Source: Acidobacteriota bacterium
GTDB taxonomy: Bacteria; Acidobacteriota; Terriglobia; Bryobacterales; Bryobacteraceae
Assembly (NCBI GenBank): GCA_016213725.1
Contig: JACQZS010000284.1
Span: 1-47,505 of the forward strand
Length of the DNA: 47,505 nucleotides
Direction: 5' to 3'
Translations under genes and position numbers: made by a program
Notes under the pieces: model-generated
What the model saw: the letters and a program-made list of their open reading frames with translations, nothing else
The model's database searches: none
Told to the model about the DNA's origin: nothing
In this document: positions 33,494-42,248 of the stretch, piece by piece
Numbering within the stretch: the stretch's first letter is position 1
How the letters are laid out: every line of letters starts with the position of its first letter

Positions 33494-34418
33494 ATGGCAG
33501 AAACACAGTATCGCGGACGGCGCGCTTTTGCGCTGGAGAACGAGCACCTATCCGTGACGGTGACCGCGGAGGGCGGGCACATTGCCGCAATCACGGACAA
33601 AGCGAGCGGCGTCAATCCACTGTGGTCGCCACCGTGGCCAACCATTGAGCCATCCACGTACAGCCCGGAGAAGCATCCTGAGTATGGACTGAATTCGGAG
33701 AGCCGGCTCCTGGCAGGCATCCTAGGGCACAATTTGTGCCTGGATCTCTTTGGCGGACCGTCGGAGGAAGAAGCCGCGGCCGGGATGACGGTGCACGGAG
33801 AGGCATCGATCGGACGGTACGAGATCGCGGTGGCAGGAGACACGTTAACCCAGAAGACCGTCTTGGAGCAGGCGGGGCTGGCGTTCCAGCGCAAGATCCG
33901 GCTGGCGGCAGGGTCGCGCGTGGTGGAAATCGAAGACGATTGAGAGCGACTTCACCGATGGAAAGGGCTACATGGCGATTGGCGCCGAATTCGCCTGGCC
34001 CAACGTGCCCTGCGGGGATGGCACTACGTTGGACATGCAGACTTTTGTAGACAAGCCGGTATCCGGAGCCTTCTCCACGCATCTGATGGACCCGCTGCAG
34101 GATAAGGCGTATTTCGCGGCAAGGCACCCGGAATCGAAGCTGGTGCTGGCCTACGTCTGGAAGCAGAGAGACTTCCCGTGGCTGGGCATTTGGGAGGAGA
34201 ACCACTGCCGCGAGAGCGCTCCCTGGAACGGGAAGACAGTGACTCGAGGGATGGAATTCGGCGCATCGCCATTCCCTGAGAGCCGCCGGGCGATGATCGA
34301 CCGCGGCGGGCTGTTCGGCGTGCCGGGCTACCGCTGGATCCCAGCCAAGAGTAAAGTCCAAGTGAACTATGCCGCCGTGCTGATGCCGGCCGACTCCGTG
34401 GATGACTTCCAGCCTTAG
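33494..34418 (+). pseudogene. aldose-1-epimerase-like / DUF4432-like gene, broken by an internal deletion and frameshift
   Basis: Two frames together resemble one sugar-mutarotase-fold protein. The first (33494-33943) gives the N-terminal half: FALENEHLSVTVTAEGGHI, then LFGGPSEEE, ending RVVEIEDD and a TGA. The second (readable from before 33942 in another frame) resumes at ESDFTDGKGYMAIGAEFAWPNVP and runs to 34418 with FPWLGIWEENHCR and RGMEFGASPFPESRR, the typical C-terminal half. Relatives have about 35-45 residues between these points, in the strand that would carry the VEN and GWTQHVTLGPPF-type motifs, and those are absent here. So the lesion looks like a deletion of a length not divisible by three, not a one-base slip. 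Codons on both sides remain well conserved, suggesting a recent event or an assembly error. Confidence 0.75.
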
Positions 34419-34430
34419 CTGGAACTAGGC

Positions 34431-34451
34431 GCGGGCGCCAGCTGCGCCCGC
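34431..34451 (-). other. hairpin after recA
   Basis: GCGGGCGC (34431-34438), loop CAGCT, GCGCCCGC (34444-34451): perfect 8-bp stem 13 bp after the recA stop on the minus strand and 12 bp after the convergent pseudogene. No T-tract on either strand, so Rho-independent termination is doubtful. Confidence 0.4.
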
Positions 34452-34464
34452 CGCATCAGCCAAG

Positions 34465-35541
34465 TCAGGCACGCGCTCCGCGAGCACCGGCCGCTTTCGG
34501 GGCATCCGCTACTGGAGTAACTTCGGGTACAACCTCGGACCGGACCAGGCCCAGCACCTCGCGGACCTGCGCATCCACTTTCGCAAGCGTGTCAGGGTGA
34601 TCTTTGAGGAACTGCTTGGCGTTTTCGCGGCCCTGACCGATGCGCTCGCCGCTGTAACTGTACCAGGAGCCGCTCTTTTCGACGAGGTTGTTCTCCACGG
34701 CGACGTCGAGAAGGTCACCCACCAGGGAGACGCCCTCACCGTACATGATGTCGAACTCCGCCTCGCGGAAGGGCGGGGCAAGCTTGTTCTTGACGATCTT
34801 CACCTTGGTGCGGTTGCCGATGACGTTATCGCCATCCTTGATGGCCGCAATGCGGCGAATATCCACGCGCACGCTGGAATAGAACTTGAGGGCGCGGCCG
34901 CCGGTGGTGGTTTCCGGGCTGCCGAACATGACGCCGATCTTCTCGCGGATCTGGTTGATGAAGACGAGACAGGTATTGGACTTGCTCACGATGCCGGTGA
35001 GTTTCCGCATGGCCTGGGACATGAGGCGGGCCTGCACGCCGACGAAGGTGTCGCCCATTTCGCCGTCGAGTTCGGCCTTTGGGACCAGGGCGGCGACGGA
35101 ATCCAAGACGACGACGTCGATGGCGTTGGAGTTGATGAGCGCGGAGGTGATCTCAAGAGCCTGTTCGGCGTAGTCCGGCTGGGAGACGAGCAGGTTATCG
35201 ACATCTACGCCGAGTTTGCGGGCGTAGATGGGATCGAGAGCGTGTTCGACGTCCACAAAGGCAGCCATTCCGCCGCTCTTCTGGGCCTGGGCCACGGCCT
35301 GCAGGGCAATGGTGGTTTTACCCGACGATTCCGGACCGAAGATCTCGATGATGCGGCCGCGGGGGAAACCACCGACGCCAAGAGCGTAATCCATGGAGAC
35401 CGAACCGGAGGAGATGACGCTCACCTGCGCAATGGCGTCGTGGGCGCCCAACCGTTGAACGGTGCCCTTGCCGAACTGTTTTTCGATGTTCCCGAGGGTG
35501 ACGGCCAGTAGCCGTTGTTTTTCTTTCTCGTCGATCGCCAT
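34465..35541 (-). CDS. recA: recombinase A
   Basis: 358 residues: DNA strand-exchange ATPase and coprotease for LexA. N-terminal polymerisation helix ([26 protein letters not shown]), Walker [10 protein letters not shown] at 69-77, Walker [16 protein letters not shown], and loop L2 with [19 protein letters not shown]. The C-terminal domain ends in an Ala/Pro/Val tail with a basic finish (GARGARA) instead of the strongly acidic tail of E. coli. Start: ATG at 35541, reading MAIDEKEKQ, with AAGGAG nine bases upstream; the TTG at 35559 lies over that ribosome site. Divergent from the riboswitch-controlled receptor. An SOS-box-like element precedes it. Confidence 0.98.
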   Translation of the reverse strand: MAIDEKEKQRLLAVTLGNIEKQFGKGTVQRLGAHDAIAQVSVISSGSVSMDYALGVGGFPRGRIIEIFGPESSGKTTIALQAVAQAQKSGGMAAFVDVEHALDPIYARKLGVDVDNLLVSQPDYAEQALEITSALINSNAIDVVVLDSVAALVPKAELDGEMGDTFVGVQARLMSQAMRKLTGIVSKSNTCLVFINQIREKIGVMFGSPETTTGGRALKFYSSVRVDIRRIAAIKDGDNVIGNRTKVKIVKNKLAPPFREAEFDIMYGEGVSLVGDLLDVAVENNLVEKSGSWYSYSGERIGQGRENAKQFLKDHPDTLAKVDAQVREVLGLVRSEVVPEVTPVADAPKAAGARGARA

Positions 35542-35562
35542 GGGGGAGGACTCCTTCAAGCT

Positions 35563-35582
35563 CAGTGTAAGTTCTTACAGTA
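35563..35582 (-). promoter_or_regulatory. SOS-box-like dyad upstream of recA
   Basis: On the minus strand the 20 bp begin TACTGTAAG and end CTTACACTG. The core CTGT-N8-ACAC differs by one base from the gammaproteobacterial LexA box CTGT-N8-ACAG. The inner arms TGTAAG/CTTACA (35566-35579) are perfect. It lies 21 bp before the recA ATG and overlaps a TATACT (35584-35579); TTGACA is at 35598-35593, too near that TATACT to pair with it. Whether this organism's LexA uses this sequence is unknown. Confidence 0.5.
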
Positions 35583-35679
35583 TAGCAGGACTTGTCAACA
35601 GCCGGCGCAGAATGTCTTGCGGCGTGCTCTCTAGTGTAGCTAGTGGGCGGGGGCGGCGGCTGTTCTCAGGGGGATCGCG

Positions 35680-35709
35680 TTGACGTGAGGTGAAAACAGA
35701 CGCGATAAT
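35680..35709 (+). promoter_or_regulatory. sigma70-like promoter of the riboswitch-receptor transcript
   Basis: TTGACG at 35680-35685, 18-bp spacer, GATAAT at 35704-35709. The predicted start near 35716 coincides with the 5' side of the riboswitch aptamer. Confidence 0.65.
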
Positions 35710-35715
35710 CTGATT

Positions 35716-35906
35716 ACGATTGGTCGGCTGGCGTGAAACGCCGGCCGGGCAAGAGGGAACCCGGTGAGAATCCGGGGCTGCCCCGCAGCGGTAAATGGGA
35801 ACGAGCGCCGCAAGAAGGCACTGAGAGCGAGAGCCCTTGGGAAGCCGCGGCCAGTAGGAAAACTCGGCGCCGCCGAGAAAGGCCCATAAGCCCGAAGACC
35901 TGCCAT
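35716..35906 (+). ncRNA. cobalamin riboswitch (AdoCbl class, B12 element)
   Basis: Conserved aptamer core: GGTGAGAATCC at 35763-35773, GCTGCCCCGCAGCGGTAA at 35777-35794, and the closing AGACCTGCC at 35896-35904 (B12 element GCC-N-AGGAGACCTGCC in most members). A leading stem GGCTGGCG/CGCCGGCC (35726-35733/35739-35746) and the CTCGGCG/CGCCGAG-type stem near 35863-35878 fit the peripheral helices. It precedes a BtuB-like receptor, the classic target. No terminator with a U-run stands between it and the gene, which suggests control of translation rather than termination. Confidence 0.92.
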
Positions 35907-35909
35907 CGG

Positions 35910-35927
35910 GCCGGAGACGTCTCCGGC
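35910..35927 (+). promoter_or_regulatory. 18-bp perfect palindrome in the riboswitch expression platform
   Basis: GCCGGAGACGTCTCCGGC is fully self-complementary and begins four bases after the aptamer. The receptor ribosome site (GGGAGGAG) follows about 22 bases later. In RNA it would be a stable hairpin, or would dimerise. It may be the switching helix, or it may be a DNA-binding site. Confidence 0.55.
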
Positions 35928-35959
35928 ATCTCAGAAGGAAGCTCTCGAGGGAGGAGCGC

Positions 35960-38365
35960 ATGAATCGCGTTCTAATTTCCATTTCAACTGTATTGATCAG
36001 TGTCTGTGCGAATTACGGGCAGGCGCAGGAGTTAAGCGGCCGGGTGATCGACCCGTCGGGCGCGGCGGTGCCGGGTGCGGCGGTACGCCTGTACGAGCGG
36101 GACAGTACGCAGCAGTGGACCGCCACGACGGACGGGCAGGGCAAATACCGGATGGAACGGCTGCCTCAGGGGAGTTTCCTGCTGGAGGCTCGGACCGAGG
36201 GCCTGGATCAGGCGAGCCCGGTGGCAGTGCAATTGAGCACGGGGGAGAGCCTGGAGCAGGATCTGAAGCTGGAGATCCGCGGGCTGGCGTCGCGGGTGCA
36301 AGTGACGGCGGCGGCCGCGTCCCAATCGACGATTGAGGCGGGCAAGGCAATGGACGTAGTGGACAGCTCAGAACTGGCGAGGCGGGAGGAGATGCTGGTG
36401 GGCGAATCGCTTCGAACGGTGACGGGGTTGCGGGTGCAGCAGCTGGGCGGACCGGGTTCGTTTACGCGAATCCTGACGCGCGGCCTGCGGGCGGCAGATA
36501 CGGGAGTCCTGGTGGACGGGATGAGATTCCGCGACGCGTCGGGCGTGCAGGGCGACGCGACAGCGTATCTGGGAGATCTGCAACTGGTGAGCACGGATCG
36601 GATTGAAGTGCTTCGGGGCTTGGGATCGAGCATTTACGGCACGAACGCCACTGCGGGCGTGATTAACCTGGTGTCGGACCAGGGTGGCGGAAAGGCGCAC
36701 GGTGAGGTAGGGGGAGAGGGCGGCGGCCTGGGTTTGTTTCGCGGACTCGCACGTGTCGCGGGCGGAGTGAAGGAGAACCGGCTGCAGTACAGCGCGGGTG
36801 TGGCTCACCTGAATGTCAATGGTGGCGTGGACGGCGTGGAGAATGTGAGGAACACCAGCGGCCAGGGCTACCTTCTGTGGAGGCCGTCGTCGTCGGCCTC
36901 GCTTTCCGGGCGGTACTGGTCCACCTGGAGCAATGTCGGCATCAATAGCAGCCCGTACGCGGCGCCGGCTGGCAACTTGCCGGCGAGCGGGGTGATTCCG
37001 GCGATTCCGCTGGCTGAGAATCAGGTGCAGCTAGCGGATCAAGGTCTGCCTTTCCAATGGGGCAACGCGACATTCGCACCGAATCTGTACGACCCGGACA
37101 GCAAGCGCGAGGGCAAGGTGTCTACGACGCAAGTGCAGTGGAGCCAGCAGACGGGAGCACGGTGGAACTACCGGGTGAGCTATCAGAATCTGAATTCGCG
37201 GCGCGACAACCTGAATGGCGCGGCTGGCAGCGGCTATCAGCCAGCCTACTATTCATCGAACCTGTTCAACGGGCAACTGGACACGCTGCAAGCACGGGCG
37301 GACGTCCTGCTGGCGAAGTGGAACACGCTGAGCGGAGGCTACGAGTGGGAGCGTGAGTATTACTCGAACCCGTCGCGGGACGCGAATCCGGATTCTTCGC
37401 AAAGAGTGAATGCCAGCGCGACGGCGAAGCAGCGCAGCAATGCGCTTTTCATACAGGACCAGATGCGGTTTCTGAATCAGAAGCTCCAGGTGGGCCTGAG
37501 CGGCCGGTTTCAGCACTACTCGCTATCGAAGCCGGAGTTCACCGGGGGCGCACCGCAATATGTTGGAGCGAAGTTCGAGGGCGCTCCGCACGCCTTTACG
37601 GGGGATGTGGCGGTCTCCTACTTTTTGTCAGGCTCGATGACGAAGTTGCGGGCGCATGCGGGAAACGGGTTCCGGTCGCCCACGCTGTATGAGCGGCTGG
37701 GCACGTCGTTCTTCTGGGGCGAGTTCAGCCCGCTGGGCGATCCGGGCTTGCGGCCGGAGCGAACGGTTTCAACGGACTTCGGAGTGGATCAGTATTTCTC
37801 GAATTCGCGGTACCGGGCCAGTGCGACGTACTTCTACACGAGGCTGCAGGAGGTGATCGGATACATGGGGCTGGTGAACGACCCGTACGGGCGCTGGGGC
37901 GGCTACGCAAACATGGCTGGCGGACTGGCGCGCGGCGTTGAAGTGCAGGGCGAAGCGCGGCCTTACCGCAGCCTGCTGGTGACCGCATCGTATACCTACA
38001 CGAACGCCGACGAACGAAAGAGCTCGCTGGTGGGAGGGTCACTGCGGTCCATTCGCGTCTTTCCGAACATGGTGACGCTGGTGGCGACGCAGGAGATCAC
38101 GAAGCGCCTGCAACTGACGCTGGACTTCATCGGGGCGAGCAACTACATTTCGGGATCATTTTTCGTCGGCAGCGGCAGCCGGCCGTATGAGTTCGACGGA
38201 CCGCGGAAGCTGGATGCGGCCCTGAGCTATACGCTGCCCGTGGGCGATACGAAGTCGCTGCGGTTTTACACCCGGGTGGAGAACATGCTAAACCAGCGCT
38301 ACTTCGAGGACGGGTTCCGGACTCCAAAGGCGTGGGCAACGGCTGGAATGAAGTTCCAGTTCTAA
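35960..38365 (+). CDS. TonB-dependent vitamin B12 receptor (BtuB-like)
   Basis: 801 residues. Signal peptide to about 23, carboxypeptidase-regulatory-like domain (about 25-110: ELSGRVIDPSGAAVPGAAVRL; GKYRMERLPQGSFLLEA), plug (about 130-235: LGGPGSFTRILTRGLRAADTGVLVDG, IEVLRGLGSSIYGTNATAGVINLV), then a barrel with the GNGFRSPTLYERLG signature and C-terminal YFEDGFRTPKAWATAGMKFQF. The plug and barrel signatures are of the BtuB/FecA siderophore-cobalamin type, unlike the other two receptors here. Assignment to cobalamin rests on the riboswitch directly upstream. RBS GGGAGGAG lies before the ATG. No BtuCDF ABC importer follows; it must lie elsewhere if present. Confidence 0.9.
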   Translation: MNRVLISISTVLISVCANYGQAQELSGRVIDPSGAAVPGAAVRLYERDSTQQWTATTDGQGKYRMERLPQGSFLLEARTEGLDQASPVAVQLSTGESLEQDLKLEIRGLASRVQVTAAAASQSTIEAGKAMDVVDSSELARREEMLVGESLRTVTGLRVQQLGGPGSFTRILTRGLRAADTGVLVDGMRFRDASGVQGDATAYLGDLQLVSTDRIEVLRGLGSSIYGTNATAGVINLVSDQGGGKAHGEVGGEGGGLGLFRGLARVAGGVKENRLQYSAGVAHLNVNGGVDGVENVRNTSGQGYLLWRPSSSASLSGRYWSTWSNVGINSSPYAAPAGNLPASGVIPAIPLAENQVQLADQGLPFQWGNATFAPNLYDPDSKREGKVSTTQVQWSQQTGARWNYRVSYQNLNSRRDNLNGAAGSGYQPAYYSSNLFNGQLDTLQARADVLLAKWNTLSGGYEWEREYYSNPSRDANPDSSQRVNASATAKQRSNALFIQDQMRFLNQKLQVGLSGRFQHYSLSKPEFTGGAPQYVGAKFEGAPHAFTGDVAVSYFLSGSMTKLRAHAGNGFRSPTLYERLGTSFFWGEFSPLGDPGLRPERTVSTDFGVDQYFSNSRYRASATYFYTRLQEVIGYMGLVNDPYGRWGGYANMAGGLARGVEVQGEARPYRSLLVTASYTYTNADERKSSLVGGSLRSIRVFPNMVTLVATQEITKRLQLTLDFIGASNYISGSFFVGSGSRPYEFDGPRKLDAALSYTLPVGDTKSLRFYTRVENMLNQRYFEDGFRTPKAWATAGMKFQF

Positions 38366-38404
38366 CCGGCCAACACGGCGATTCAGTATCCTGGGGGTGA
38401 GCGC

Positions 38405-38493
38405 GCCCGGGTGGCGAAACTGGCAGACGCAACGGACTTAAAATCCGTTGACCCGCGAGGGTCGTGCGGGTTCGATCCCCGCCCCGGGCACCA
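38405..38493 (+). tRNA. tRNA-Leu (anticodon TAA)
   Basis: Acceptor GCCCGGG (38405-38411) pairs with CCCGGGC (38483-38489); discriminator A and encoded CCA (38491-38493). Anticodon stem ACGGA/TCCGT (38432-38436/38444-38448) with loop bases 38439-38441 TAA. Long variable arm (class II) and GGTTCGATCC in the T-arm, as required for Leu. The total of 89 nt is normal. It lies 39 bp after the receptor gene. Confidence 0.98.
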
Positions 38494-38510
38494 GGCTCAG
38501 CGATGTTAGG

Positions 38511-40661
38511 ATGCGCCTCTCTTCTCTTGCCGCAGCGATTTTCTGGCTGATTGCGGGTACCCGCGCAGCCGGCCAGGGAGGCGGCAGCCAGACGCCCACG
38601 GTCCTGATTTCGCAGATCCAGGGCCCCGGCACGGCTTCGCCGTATGCGGGTCAGCGGGTAATGACCAGCGGAGTGGTGACGGCGCGGAGCTCTACGGGCT
38701 TCTTCCTGCAGGACCCTGTGCCGGATGATGATCCAGCGACCTCAGAAGGGCTCTTCGTGTTCACGTCGGGCGCTCCGCCGGCGCTGGCCGCCGTGGGGAA
38801 CGTGGTGCAGGTGACAGGACTGGTATCGGAGTTCCGCCGGAGCTCGGCAGCGAATCGGCCATCCGTGACGGAGCTGACACAGCCGAGTGTCACGATGTTG
38901 TCGAGCGCGAGTCCGCTGCCCGCTCCGCGGCTGATCACGGCGGAGGACCTGAAACCCGGCGGCGGCATTGCCCAATTGGAGCGATTTGAAGGGATGCGCG
39001 TGCAGTTCGAAAGCATCACCGCAACCTCACCCACCGGGGGCACCGTGAATGAGGCCAACGCGACGGCTTCGACCAACGGCCTCTTTTACGCCGTCATCAC
39101 CGGCACGGCGCGGCCGTACCGAGAGGCGGGCATCCCGGTTGGCGACCCAGATCCGGAATTGCCTTCTGCGGCGATTCCACGATTCGATGGAAACCCGGAG
39201 ATGTTCGGTGTAGCCTCGAACGGGCTTGCCGGCGTCCCGGCCGTGGAAGTCTCCACGGGAGCCGAGATGAAGCAGGTGACGGGCGTGCTGCACCAGGACT
39301 ACGGCGAATACAGGTTCACTCCGGACTCGCCGTTACGGCCGGAAGGCGGGATGACGGTGGCGGCGGCTCCTGACCGGCTGCCGGACGAGCTAAAGATCGT
39401 CTCCTGGAACATGGAGAGGTTCTTCGACACGGTGAATGATCCAGCCGCTTCCGACGCGGTATTGAGCGCGGTAGCGTTTGAACGGCGCCTCAGCAAGGCA
39501 TCGCTGGCGATCCGCGAGCTGCTGGGCGCACCGGACGTTCTGGCGGTGATGGAGATGGAGAACCTCTCCACCCTGGAGGCGCTGGCTGCCCGCATCGGCA
39601 TGGACGCGGTGGCAGCTGGACAAGAAGATCCGCGATACCGCGCGTGCCTCTTCGAGGGCAATGACGTGGGGGGGATCGATGTCGGCTTTCTCTACTCGGG
39701 CCGCGTGATGGCGGAGGATTGCCGTCAGCTTCACGCAGGGGCAACGTACACGGATCCGGGCACCGGGAAGCAGGCGGTGCTGCATGACCGGCCGCCGCTG
39801 GAACTTCGAGGCGCGGTGACGGCCGAGGGATCGGACTCGCCTTATCGATTCACGCTGCTGGCGAATCACTTGAGGTCGCTGAGCGGAATTGACGATCCGT
39901 CGGATGGAAACCGTGTGCGCGTGAAGAGAAATGCGCAGGCCGAAGATACGTCCGCGCTTCTAGAGGAGCGCCAGGGCGAGAATACAATCTCGGTGGGTGA
40001 CTACAACGCGTTCCGGTGGAACGACGGCTACGTGGACGTGATGGGCACCTTGACAGGGAACACAGCGCCTGCCGGGGAAGTGCTGGTGGCAGGAAGGAGT
40101 GCGCTCAGCAAGGCCTATTTCGACCTGATCGACGGTGTTGCGCCTCTGGATGGTTACTCCTACGTGTTTGGAGGCAACGCGCAGTCACTGGACCATGTAC
40201 TGGTGAATGCGCGAGTGGGCCCGCGGGTGCGGCTGTATCAACCGGCTCACATCAGCGCTGATTTTCCGGAGACATTGCGCAGCGACGGGAGCCGCCCGGA
40301 GCGGCTGTCGGATCACGATCCACTGGTGGTGTACCTGCGGCTGCCGGTTGAGATCACTAGCAAAGCAACGGTGGAAGCCGGGCCTGTGTCCGCAGACGAG
40401 ACGGATGGCGGATCTGTGTGCGAGCTGACGATCATCAACACGAGTGCGGCACCTCTGGCGCCGGAGTGGTTTGTCGTGCTGGATGGACTGGCATCCCCGC
40501 TTTCGGCGCTCAACGCCACGGGACTGACACCCGAGGAGCTGCCTTACTTTTCCATGGACGAAGCGCTGGCACCTGGCGAAAGCCGGAAGGTGACGATCCA
40601 CCTTGATGCGCCAGCCGATGCGGGAATCAACTTTCGAGCGAGGATCTACTCCGCGCTCTGA
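38511..40661 (+). CDS. secreted endonuclease/exonuclease/phosphatase-fold nuclease
   Basis: 716 residues. Signal peptide 1-19 (LAAAIFWLIAGTRAAG). An OB-fold/YhcR-type N-domain covers about 25-280 (VMTSGVVTARSSTGFFLQDP; LERFEGMRVQFESI). The EEP catalytic domain is at about 293-610 and keeps its motifs: SWNMERFFD (Asn), VMEMENLSTLEAL (Glu), LANHLRSLSG, GDYNAFRWND (Asp-x-Asn), SLDHVLV and LSDHDPLVVYL (Asp-His). A C-terminal beta domain of about 100 residues (VCELTIINTSAAPLAPEWFVV) may hold it at the surface. The layout is that of extracellular nucleases such as ExeM/NucH, giving nucleotide scavenging or release of environmental DNA. ATG at 38511 avoids overlap with tRNA-Leu. Confidence 0.85.
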   Translation: MRLSSLAAAIFWLIAGTRAAGQGGGSQTPTVLISQIQGPGTASPYAGQRVMTSGVVTARSSTGFFLQDPVPDDDPATSEGLFVFTSGAPPALAAVGNVVQVTGLVSEFRRSSAANRPSVTELTQPSVTMLSSASPLPAPRLITAEDLKPGGGIAQLERFEGMRVQFESITATSPTGGTVNEANATASTNGLFYAVITGTARPYREAGIPVGDPDPELPSAAIPRFDGNPEMFGVASNGLAGVPAVEVSTGAEMKQVTGVLHQDYGEYRFTPDSPLRPEGGMTVAAAPDRLPDELKIVSWNMERFFDTVNDPAASDAVLSAVAFERRLSKASLAIRELLGAPDVLAVMEMENLSTLEALAARIGMDAVAAGQEDPRYRACLFEGNDVGGIDVGFLYSGRVMAEDCRQLHAGATYTDPGTGKQAVLHDRPPLELRGAVTAEGSDSPYRFTLLANHLRSLSGIDDPSDGNRVRVKRNAQAEDTSALLEERQGENTISVGDYNAFRWNDGYVDVMGTLTGNTAPAGEVLVAGRSALSKAYFDLIDGVAPLDGYSYVFGGNAQSLDHVLVNARVGPRVRLYQPAHISADFPETLRSDGSRPERLSDHDPLVVYLRLPVEITSKATVEAGPVSADETDGGSVCELTIINTSAAPLAPEWFVVLDGLASPLSALNATGLTPEELPYFSMDEALAPGESRKVTIHLDAPADAGINFRARIYSAL

Positions 40662-40696
40662 ACCTCCGCACTGAAATGTGCGTGGTATTTTCAGGC

Positions 40697-42193
40697 ATGC
40701 GCAGCCACGCTCCAACGGCGATCACACGGCGGGACCTGCTGGGCGGGCTCATGGTCTCGGGGGCGGCAGCGGGAGAGAGTTGGCTGACTCCGGAGCTGCC
40801 AGATCCGCTGATTGTGGAAGCGTATGAAAATGCCGCGCGGCAGAACGTACTGGCCGCTGTGAATCCGCGAGTGTTCGACGGTTACTGGTCAGTGTGCGCG
40901 GACGGGCGCGGGTTCGGCTACGGCAATACCTACCCGTCGCTGGACGGACACCAGATGACGGATGCGCTGTTGTGGCTGGGCCAGGTGGAAACGGTTCAGG
41001 CCAATTGGGCGTATGTGCTCACGTTTCAGCGCGCGGATGGGAATCTTCCTCTGGCAATTCTGCCCGCGCAAGCCGGCAAGACGGTGGGGCCGGCAGGCTA
41101 TACCGCGGCAATCGACGCCAATGGCGGCCTGTACCGTCACTGGGTGCCGGGCAATCCGCTGGCGGCGTTGGCCGCGCCGACACTGATTCAGAACGCTGAC
41201 GCCATCTACAGACGGACCCTGGATGACAGCTGGCTGCGCGCGCAGATGTCAGCGATTCAGCGCGCAGCGCAGTTCCTGGCGACGCTCACTACGGCAGAGG
41301 GGGCGGTGAGGGGCGGCGGCTACTACGTGGAGCGGCCAACGCGATTGGATTGCGACGGAGTGACACAGCCGCACGCCGTGGACGCCTTTCGAAAAGCAGC
41401 CGCGTTGAGCAGGGCGGTGGGGGACGCAGAACAAAACACAGTTCTGGAGGCTCAGGCCGACAGAATCCGGCGGCATTTCGTGCGCAACTTCTGGCGAGGT
41501 GACCGGTTCGCCGAATACCGGCACCCGCAGCACGGCTACATCACCGCACACGGCTATTCGGATTCGGATTGGGCGGCACTCGCATTTGGCATGGCGGCAA
41601 AGGAACAGGCAGACAGGCTGTGGCCGGCTATTCGCAACGAGCAGAAGTTCAACTATGGGGGCATGCCCACCGGCATCGCCACGGAACCGGAGAAGTACGA
41701 AGCCTGGGAGTTCTCTTACCCGGACAGGATGGACCTTGCGGCGATGGGACGGGTCTGGTACCTCGAGTGCGCAGCGCGAGCGCGAATGGGGGATGCGGAC
41801 GGGTTGCTGGCTTCCGTCCGGCGAGTATGCGAAGTGGGCCGGGCCAACGGCTATTACTGGCGGGAGCGATACGGAGCGAAGGGTGGTTACGGCGCCGAGA
41901 AGTACTGCGAGTATCCAGCGAACCTCATCCGAATCGTACATCGGTTTCTGCTGGGTACCGAGCTTGGCCTGGACGGGACCGTAGCGCTTGCGCCAGTGGT
42001 TCCGGGCGAGTTCGCGAAACGGGGATTCGGCCAGCGCCTGAACTGGCGGGGGCGCGTGCTGGAGTACCGGATTCGCCAGGGCAGAATTTCTGGGAGCTAC
42101 ACGGGACCGGCGCCGCAAAAGCTGATGGTGCGAATGGGCGGCGAGCGGGCGCTCACCTTGCGGCCCGGCGCCAGGTTCGATGTGAAGATCTAG
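40697..42193 (+). CDS. Tat-exported alpha/alpha-barrel glycoside hydrolase-like protein
   Basis: 498 residues with a twin-arginine leader (AITRRDLLGGLMVSGAAAG). The rest is an (alpha/alpha)6-barrel of the six-hairpin glycosidase class: YWSVCADGRGFGYGNTYPSLDGHQMTDALLWLGQ near the N-terminus, NFWRGDRFAEYRHPQHGYITAHGYSDSDWAALAFG in the middle, and a C-terminal beta part. Acidic candidates are the DGHQMTD Asp pair and those in GYSDSDW. It resembles GH63/GH78/GH15-type folds without a clear family match. ATG at 40697 fits the Tat motif better than the ATG at 40676. Same strand and 55 bp before the amidohydrolase gene; likely part of a polysaccharide-degrading run. Confidence 0.7.
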   Translation: MRSHAPTAITRRDLLGGLMVSGAAAGESWLTPELPDPLIVEAYENAARQNVLAAVNPRVFDGYWSVCADGRGFGYGNTYPSLDGHQMTDALLWLGQVETVQANWAYVLTFQRADGNLPLAILPAQAGKTVGPAGYTAAIDANGGLYRHWVPGNPLAALAAPTLIQNADAIYRRTLDDSWLRAQMSAIQRAAQFLATLTTAEGAVRGGGYYVERPTRLDCDGVTQPHAVDAFRKAAALSRAVGDAEQNTVLEAQADRIRRHFVRNFWRGDRFAEYRHPQHGYITAHGYSDSDWAALAFGMAAKEQADRLWPAIRNEQKFNYGGMPTGIATEPEKYEAWEFSYPDRMDLAAMGRVWYLECAARARMGDADGLLASVRRVCEVGRANGYYWRERYGAKGGYGAEKYCEYPANLIRIVHRFLLGTELGLDGTVALAPVVPGEFAKRGFGQRLNWRGRVLEYRIRQGRISGSYTGPAPQKLMVRMGGERALTLRPGARFDVKI

Positions 42194-42248
42194 GTGCTAG
42201 GCTTATACACTGAGATTCCGGTGTGCTTGCGCACGGAAGCACCTCATC

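Noticed and set aside
34431-34451. Intrinsic terminator after recA
   Set aside because: Strong stem but no T-tract on either strand; kept only as a hairpin.
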